Positions 59,977 through 64,000 of a stretch of DNA of 64,000 bases are shown here, in pieces. The notes under the pieces were generated by a model that had not been told where the DNA came from, searched no databases, and saw nothing but the letters and a program-made list of their open reading frames with translations. The translations under genes and the position numbers were made by a program. The stretch lies in NCBI GenBank assembly GCA_002335175.1, contig DDCA01000001.1, positions 434,001-498,000 on the forward strand. The letters are read 5' to 3'. Numbering within the stretch: position 1 is the first letter of the stretch; each line of letters opens with the position of its first letter. The stretch comes from Candidatus Saccharibacteria bacterium UBA2018. GTDB taxonomy: Bacteria > Patescibacteriota > Saccharimonadia > Saccharimonadales > Saccharimonadaceae.

Positions 59977-61251
59977 ATGCCTAAACCACTTGTCACCTTG
60001 CTAGGAAAAGCTGTCAAAACGGCAGCGGCTCTTCGCGGCGGCGGTTCGGCTCTTCCTGGCTTATTTGTTGAGCGAATTGACAAAGACTATGTCCGTTCTA
60101 CCCTGTCGCAGTTACCGCAAGGTGTTGTTCTGATTAGCGGAACCAATGGCAAGACAACCACGACCAAAATGGTTGTCGAACTACTTGAGGGTCAGGGTTT
60201 AAAAGTTTTTACAAACCGCACCGGCAGCAACTTTACCCGCGGCGTGGCTGCCGCGTTGCTCGGCGATGTCAGCCTGAGCGGTAAGTTGACTGCAGACATT
60301 GCCGTTTTGGAGCTCGACGAAGCCCACGCTGTCCATTTCGTTAAAAGCGTGAGGCCTTCATATAGCCTGCTGCTCAATGTCATGCGCGACCAGTTAGACC
60401 GGTTCGGCGAGATTGACAAGACCGCGCAGCTGCTGCAAGCGGTAGCGGAAGCCACAACAAATCGTGTCGTTATCAACCGCGAGGACCCACGACTGCTATC
60501 CTTAAGTCTTTCGTTACCCTCCGAAAAGGTTAGTTATTTCGGACTCGACGAATCGCTGACACACCTATTTCCAAGCGATGATGCTATGCGAGGCGGCGAC
60601 GCAGCAAATGGCATGCCAAAGCCTGACGCCGTCGCCGTGCTAGAAGCCGTTGACGGCCAAACCGCTACATTTCGGCTTGGCGACAAGCAGAGTACCGCGA
60701 CGCTGCAGCTTGACGGCGTCTATAATATCTACAATGCGGTCGCCGCAGCTAGTCTTGTTAGTAAAATTCTCGGTGATAAACTTGACCACGACAAATTAGT
60801 TACCTCACTTGCAAATGTTACTCCAGCGTTCGGGCGCGGGGAAAAGTTGACGGTGGGCGGTCAGCCTCTCGAGCTTGTCCTAGTTAAAAATCCAGGTGGG
60901 TTCCGTTTAGGGCTTACGTCGTTTGACCCTGCAGGATGGGCGACCATGATTACAATAAACGACAACTACGCCGATGGCCGCGACATGAGCTGGTTATGGG
61001 ATGTCGAGTTCGACAGTTTAAAGAGTGGCGGCGTATCACACGTATCCGGCATTCGGGCCTATGACATGGCGCTGCGGCTTCAGTACGACGAAGTTGCCGT
61101 CGGCTCAGTCGAACCGTCTCTCACAAAGTCGCTGCACTCGTTCATCGAAGCGCATCCCGACACGCCCAAACGGATTTACTGTACTTACACCGCCATGCTG
61201 GCACTTCGCCGCGAGCTTTCCAAGATAACCAAAGTGAGTAAGGTATCGTAA
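59977..61251 (+). CDS. murT: Lipid II isoglutaminyl synthase, MurT subunit, without zinc ribbon
   Basis: 424 aa from the ATG at 59977; an earlier frame start at 59935 lies within the promoter. The Mur-ligase ATP loop LISGTNGKTTTTKMV, DEAHAVHFV, LLLNVMRDQLDRFGEID, the NIYNAVAAA segment and a C-terminal MurT domain (KNPGGFRLGL, NDNYADGRDMSWLWDVEF) are present. It amidates the D-Glu of lipid II together with GatD. The Cys4 zinc-ribbon insertion of S. aureus MurT is absent; the protein has a single Cys. Overlaps gatD by one base. Confidence 0.94.
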   Translation: MPKPLVTLLGKAVKTAAALRGGGSALPGLFVERIDKDYVRSTLSQLPQGVVLISGTNGKTTTTKMVVELLEGQGLKVFTNRTGSNFTRGVAAALLGDVSLSGKLTADIAVLELDEAHAVHFVKSVRPSYSLLLNVMRDQLDRFGEIDKTAQLLQAVAEATTNRVVINREDPRLLSLSLSLPSEKVSYFGLDESLTHLFPSDDAMRGGDAANGMPKPDAVAVLEAVDGQTATFRLGDKQSTATLQLDGVYNIYNAVAAASLVSKILGDKLDHDKLVTSLANVTPAFGRGEKLTVGGQPLELVLVKNPGGFRLGLTSFDPAGWATMITINDNYADGRDMSWLWDVEFDSLKSGGVSHVSGIRAYDMALRLQYDEVAVGSVEPSLTKSLHSFIEAHPDTPKRIYCTYTAMLALRRELSKITKVSKVS

Positions 61252-61970
61252 TGAAAAATGAACTTCACATTCTGCAGCTCTACCCGCGCGACATGAATAT
61301 TTACGGCGATTGGGGCAACGTACTGACAGTTATGCGCCGAGCTGAGTGGCACGGTTTTACCCCGGTGCTTCACGAATACAATCCAGGCGATGCATTTCCG
61401 GAATACATCGACATTGTAATTGGTGGTGGTGGCCAAGATGCTGGGCAAGATGTCATTCAGACGGACCTGCTCAAAATCAGCCCGAAATTGCACGAACTTG
61501 CCAATTCCGACACACCAATGTTACTTATTTGCGGCTTATACCAGTTGTTCGGCCGATTCTTCAAAACTAAAGATGGCCACGAAATTAAAGGCATCGGCAT
61601 TTTCGATCTTGAAACACATGGCGGGCCGGAACGAATGATCGGCAACATTGTGACGAGTAGTGACGAGTTCGGCGAGATTATCGGCTATGAAAACCATAGC
61701 GGCCAAACGTTTTTGGGTGAAAGTGCCATATCGCTCGGAAAAGTCATTAAAGGAGCCGGGAACAACGGTCAGGACGAATATGAAGGCGCCCGTTACCGCC
61801 ATGTAATTGGCAGCTACCTGCACGGTTCGTTGCTACCTAAAAATCCTGTTATGGCCGACTGGTTAATCGAAAAAGCCGCCATTAAAAAGTTCGGTGAATT
61901 CACTCCACAGCAAATTGACGACCGTTTAGCACTCGCAGCTCGCAAAGTAGCGTTATCGAGGCCACGTTAA
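61251..61970 (+). CDS. gatD: Lipid II isoglutaminyl synthase, glutaminase subunit GatD
   Basis: 239 aa class I glutamine amidotransferase. The nucleophile Cys is in MLLICGLYQLFG and the His in GSYLHGSLLPKNP; YGDWGNV near the N-terminus is typical. It supplies ammonia to MurT. Complete and in the canonical murT-gatD order. Confidence 0.95.
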   Translation: MKNELHILQLYPRDMNIYGDWGNVLTVMRRAEWHGFTPVLHEYNPGDAFPEYIDIVIGGGGQDAGQDVIQTDLLKISPKLHELANSDTPMLLICGLYQLFGRFFKTKDGHEIKGIGIFDLETHGGPERMIGNIVTSSDEFGEIIGYENHSGQTFLGESAISLGKVIKGAGNNGQDEYEGARYRHVIGSYLHGSLLPKNPVMADWLIEKAAIKKFGEFTPQQIDDRLALAARKVALSRPR

Positions 61971-62031
61971 AAGATTATTCGTTGTAAAAAGTTTTGCTAT
62001 ACTAGCCTTAAGCATAATGTAAGGAGTTTTT

Positions 62032-62724
62032 ATGGATTCGAATCCTGACCAGCAAAATCAACCTTCAAACGAGCCGGCTGACTCACCCGTTTCGGAGCAA
62101 CCAACCACTCCCGCACCTGAGCAGTCCGCAGGTCCCGAACCAATGCCAATGCCAACCTCAGCACCAATGTCGCAACCAGCTGCAGCTCCAGTAGCCCAGC
62201 CTGGACAAAGCAAAGGCTTCGCGATTGCGGCTTTAGTACTCGGTATCGTTGCTTTCCTGTTTGGCTGGCTCGGTGCATTCAATTTACTAACAGCGGTCCT
62301 GGCTGTTATTTTCGGAATCGTAGCTCTTAACAAGCACCAGTCAAAGGGCATGGCCATCGCCGGGCTAGTTCTTGGTGGAATCGGTCTTTTAACCTCACTG
62401 CTGTTCGCGTTTATCTTCGGCGTAGCATTCTTGCAAGGGGTAAGCGACGCTGCAAAAGAATCAAACAACAGCTCATTAGAATCTACCCCAGGCCAAACCT
62501 CCGGCTGGGACTATGAAGCCGCCTATGCCAAGCTAAAAGATGGCATGACTAAGGCCCAGGCTGAGGCCGCCCTCGACAAGGAATCCACCTCTTGCTCTGA
62601 AAGTGAGAGCGAGCTAATCGGCCACTTCGAAACCTGCACCTACGGTGCCTACACCGACCCTGGCACAGTTACCGTCAGCTACACCGACGGCAAACTAAGC
62701 AATAAATCAAAGTACAAAAACTAA
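62032..62724 (+). CDS. DUF4190 membrane protein with SmpA/BLIP-like C-terminal domain
   Basis: 230 aa. A Pro/Gln/Ala-rich cytoplasmic N-terminus (to about 60) leads to the DUF4190 two-helix unit (GFAIAALVLGIVAFLFGW, GMAIAGLVLGGIGLL). An extracytoplasmic small domain follows (about 160-230, YAKLKDGMTKAQAEAAL with two Cys), resembling SmpA/OmlA or BLIP folds. AAGGAG lies 6 nt before the ATG and TATACT further upstream, so a conventional leader. Function unknown. Confidence 0.8.
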   Translation: MDSNPDQQNQPSNEPADSPVSEQPTTPAPEQSAGPEPMPMPTSAPMSQPAAAPVAQPGQSKGFAIAALVLGIVAFLFGWLGAFNLLTAVLAVIFGIVALNKHQSKGMAIAGLVLGGIGLLTSLLFAFIFGVAFLQGVSDAAKESNNSSLESTPGQTSGWDYEAAYAKLKDGMTKAQAEAALDKESTSCSESESELIGHFETCTYGAYTDPGTVTVSYTDGKLSNKSKYKN

Positions 62725-62738
62725 TCATAGGCTCACAC

Positions 62739-62769
62739 AAAATATCCCGGTTTCACCCGGGATATTTTT
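62739..62769. terminator. Terminator between convergent DUF4190 and bcp genes
   Basis: AAAATATCCCGG-tttcac-CCGGGATATTTTT, with T-runs usable in both directions. Confidence 0.88.
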
Positions 62770-62770
62770 A

Positions 62771-63235
62771 TTAGCCTTGGCGGGATCTTAGTTCCGCAAC
62801 GATTTGTTCGCCGTGACCGTCTGGCGTTACTTTGCCCCACACTTTCACGACGGTGCCTTCCGGATTGATCAAGAATGTTCGGCGCAAGATTCCTTCCATC
62901 CCAAACATTTTTTTGCCCCAAGCTTCATATGCATCAATGACTTTGCCGTCATGGTCGGATAGCAGCGTAAAGTTCAGCGAGTGCTTAGCTATGAATTTAG
63001 AATGACTCGACGGATCGTCTTTGCTGATGCCGACAACTTCGGCTCCCAGTGCCGTGATGTCGGTGTGTGCGTCGCGGATACTGCAGGCTTCAATTGTGCA
63101 GCCGGGCGTGTCGTCCTTCGGGTAAAAATACAGTACGAGCCACTTGCCTTTAAAGTCAGCCAGGTTTTTAATATTGCCTTCATAATCTGGTAGTGAAAAA
63201 TCTGGTGCTGGGTACGGTGGTTGCTTCATAGTCAT
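62771..63235 (-). CDS. bcp: Thioredoxin-dependent peroxiredoxin Bcp/PrxQ
   Basis: 154 aa. YFYPKDDTPGCTIEACSIRD contains the peroxidatic Cys (DTPGC) and the resolving Cys five residues on (EAC), the PrxQ pattern. FTLLSDHDGKVIDAY and GILRRTFLINPEG complete the family. It reduces peroxides. TAGAAT with upstream TG lies 6 nt before the first ATG. Confidence 0.95.
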   Translation of the reverse strand: MTMKQPPYPAPDFSLPDYEGNIKNLADFKGKWLVLYFYPKDDTPGCTIEACSIRDAHTDITALGAEVVGISKDDPSSHSKFIAKHSLNFTLLSDHDGKVIDAYEAWGKKMFGMEGILRRTFLINPEGTVVKVWGKVTPDGHGEQIVAELRSRQG

Positions 63236-63307
63236 ACCTCTATTCTAACACTGGTAATCATGTTCATTTTGGGCTATAATCACTCAGGTATTCTTATAAA
63301 CACCTAA

Positions 63308-63384
63308 CGGGGTGTGGCGCAGTTGGCTAGCGCGCGCGGTTTGGGACCGTGAGGTCGAAGGTTCGAGTCCTTTCACCCCGACCA
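63308..63384 (+). tRNA. tRNA-Pro (UGG)
   Basis: Acceptor CGGGGTG with CACCCCG, anticodon loop TTTGGGA (UGG), T-arm GAAGGTTCGAGTCCTTTC, encoded CCA. Confidence 0.95.
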
Positions 63385-63421
63385 AAATAAATTGGCACCA
63401 TCTGGTGTCTATTTATTTTGG
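63382..63421 (+). terminator. Hairpin terminator starting in the CCA of tRNA-Pro
   Basis: CCAAAATAAAT ... ATTTATTTTGG with inner CACCA/TGGTG; the CCA forms the base of the stem. Confidence 0.8.
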
Positions 63422-63439
63422 CCAGGTTGGCAGGACTCC

Positions 63440-63560
63440 GAACGTTCGACCCAAATTTGCTCTGCAAATTTGTAGGTCGAAGTTCGGTGCAGCGAGTGAA
63501 GCGAAAGAAAGCACGAAGTATTTTCTTTCGCGAATGAGCGGATGAGGCTTCAGCCGACCT
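63440..63560 (+). repeat. Structured segment downstream of tRNA-Pro
   Basis: Hairpin CAAATTTGC/GCAAATTTG inside GTCGA-CC/GGTCGA arms, then GTTCGGTGCAGCGAG, hairpin GCGAAAGAAA/TTTCTTTCGC, and GAGCGGATGA: the same order of elements as behind tRNA-Arg(UCU). An inverted T-arm-like string occurs near 63434-63450. No ORF. Confidence 0.55.
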
Positions 63561-63581
63561 TTTACAAACATCCCCAGAAAT

Positions 63582-63622
63582 GACTAACCCGACTGCCCCA
63601 TATAGGGACAATCGGGTCGGTC
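63582..63622 (-). terminator. Hairpin after the GC-rich partial gene
   Basis: ACCCGA/TCGGGT arms with inner CCC/GGG, directly beyond the stop of the minus-strand gene. Confidence 0.5.
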
Positions 63623-63632
63623 GTAGTAGTGC

Positions 63633-64000
63633 TCAGATCCCGACGAGGGTGCTGGCCAGAGCCGGGTCGTCGAACGTGACGTCCCATTGCTTGAGGCCAT
63701 TCCTGACCACCTCCTGGCCACCGAAGTCCTCTTCGGTCGCGAACCAGTCGTTGATCACCTGCGCCAGCTCCTGTACGGAGCGGGTGTCTCTTGCCACCTG
63801 CTCGGTGTCGACAGGTAGGAACCCCTGGAATCCGCCGACTCCTCCGGTGGACTCAGCGAACGTCTTCTCCACAGTCGTGAAGAAGTGGTCCACTCCCCGC
63901 CTGACCGCGATCGCGACAAGCCGTGGGACTTGTCCGTAGAGGTGGTTGTTCATGGCCACCACCACCGCCACGAAGTCATCCTTGTGGACGAGGGGCTTGA
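63633..64000 (-). CDS. GC-rich unknown protein, 5' end outside the window
   Basis: At least 122 residues read open to the window edge (upstream of an internal GTG the frame continues KPLVHKDDFVAVVVAMNNH). C/G-ending codons dominate, like the genes at 32104, 55403 and 55893 and unlike the native genes. It is hydrophilic, with no motif recognised (VEKTFAESTGGVGGF, VINDWFATEEDFGG). It lies directly behind tRNA-Pro and a structured segment, a usual place for acquired DNA. Confidence 0.6.
   Translation of the reverse strand, partial: KPLVHKDDFVAVVVAMNNHLYGQVPRLVAIAVRRGVDHFFTTVEKTFAESTGGVGGFQGFLPVDTEQVARDTRSVQELAQVINDWFATEEDFGGQEVVRNGLKQWDVTFDDPALASTLVGI

Noticed and set aside
1..64000. Alternative genetic code (UGA read as glycine, as in some CPR lineages)
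   Set aside because: All major genes end normally and UGA serves as a stop in many (e.g. ruvX, rsmA, the GC-rich genes).
1..64000. CRISPR array or cas genes
   Set aside because: No regularly spaced repeats or cas-like proteins; the only repeat series (55-56 kb) contains genes, not spacers.

Overview
The window looks like a chromosome segment of a Candidatus Saccharibacteria (TM7, Patescibacteria/CPR) bacterium. Evidence: a monoderm-type wall toolkit (MurA, MurB, MurT/GatD, MltG, an RpfB-like factor, a LysM-CHAP protein, sortase with LPxTG proteins), fermentative energy genes limited to lower glycolysis plus phosphoketolase and acetate kinase, a shortened AlaRS, a MurA with an N-terminal HTH, tRNA genes that encode CCA, and very tight packing. 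The standard genetic code fits every long gene. Taxonomy is inferred from gene content; no 16S rRNA gene is present.

Layout. 1-6.1 kb (minus strand): start of obg, LysM-CHAP protein with a structured leader, mltG, ruvX, a baseplate-J-like membrane protein and an FtsA-like ATPase. 6.2-19.6 kb: an unknown protein, then alaS, mnmA, a DUF218 protein, a cysteine desulfurase, two small unknown genes, tatD-metG, pgeF-rsmA, an RpfB-like protein and pcrA. 19.6-25.2 kb: an operon GH5 glucanase-pyk-pgk-tpiA-tail-anchored protein. 25.2-34.4 kb: surface and secretion region with four LPxTG-type proteins, a sortase, TatA/TatC and a small twin-arginine protein, interrupted by a GC-rich gene lying between inverted repeats. 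34.4-43.2 kb: two-component system, folD, folC, membrane proteins, murB. 43.3-46.9 kb: type IV pilin cluster. 47-54.3 kb: glyA, HTH-murA, tRNA-His and tRNA-Gly, ackA-phosphoketolase, a DUF4260 protein, tRNA-Arg. 54.6-56.8 kb: a plastic zone of small membrane-protein genes separated by a ~45-bp dispersed repeat. 57-63.2 kb: membrane-anchored Clp-type AAA+ ATPase, murT-gatD, a DUF4190 protein and a Bcp peroxiredoxin. 63.3-64 kb: tRNA-Pro followed by a GC-rich partial gene.

Working together: GH5 and lower glycolysis with phosphoketolase/AckA would yield ATP from sugars. The Mur, MurT/GatD and hydrolase genes build and remodel an amidated peptidoglycan. Sortase, Tat and pilins display proteins at the surface, as expected of an epibiont.

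The most unusual signals are: (1) the inverted-repeat-bounded GC-rich gene at 31.9-33.4 kb; (2) cassette-like modules at 55-56.2 kb, including two whole-unit paralogs; (3) duplicated tRNA 3' ends and a recurrent structured element downstream of tRNA genes; (4) pervasive placement of the -10 box 6-9 nt before the start codon, implying leaderless mRNAs; (5) a 28-residue two-cysteine module shared by the sortase substrates.
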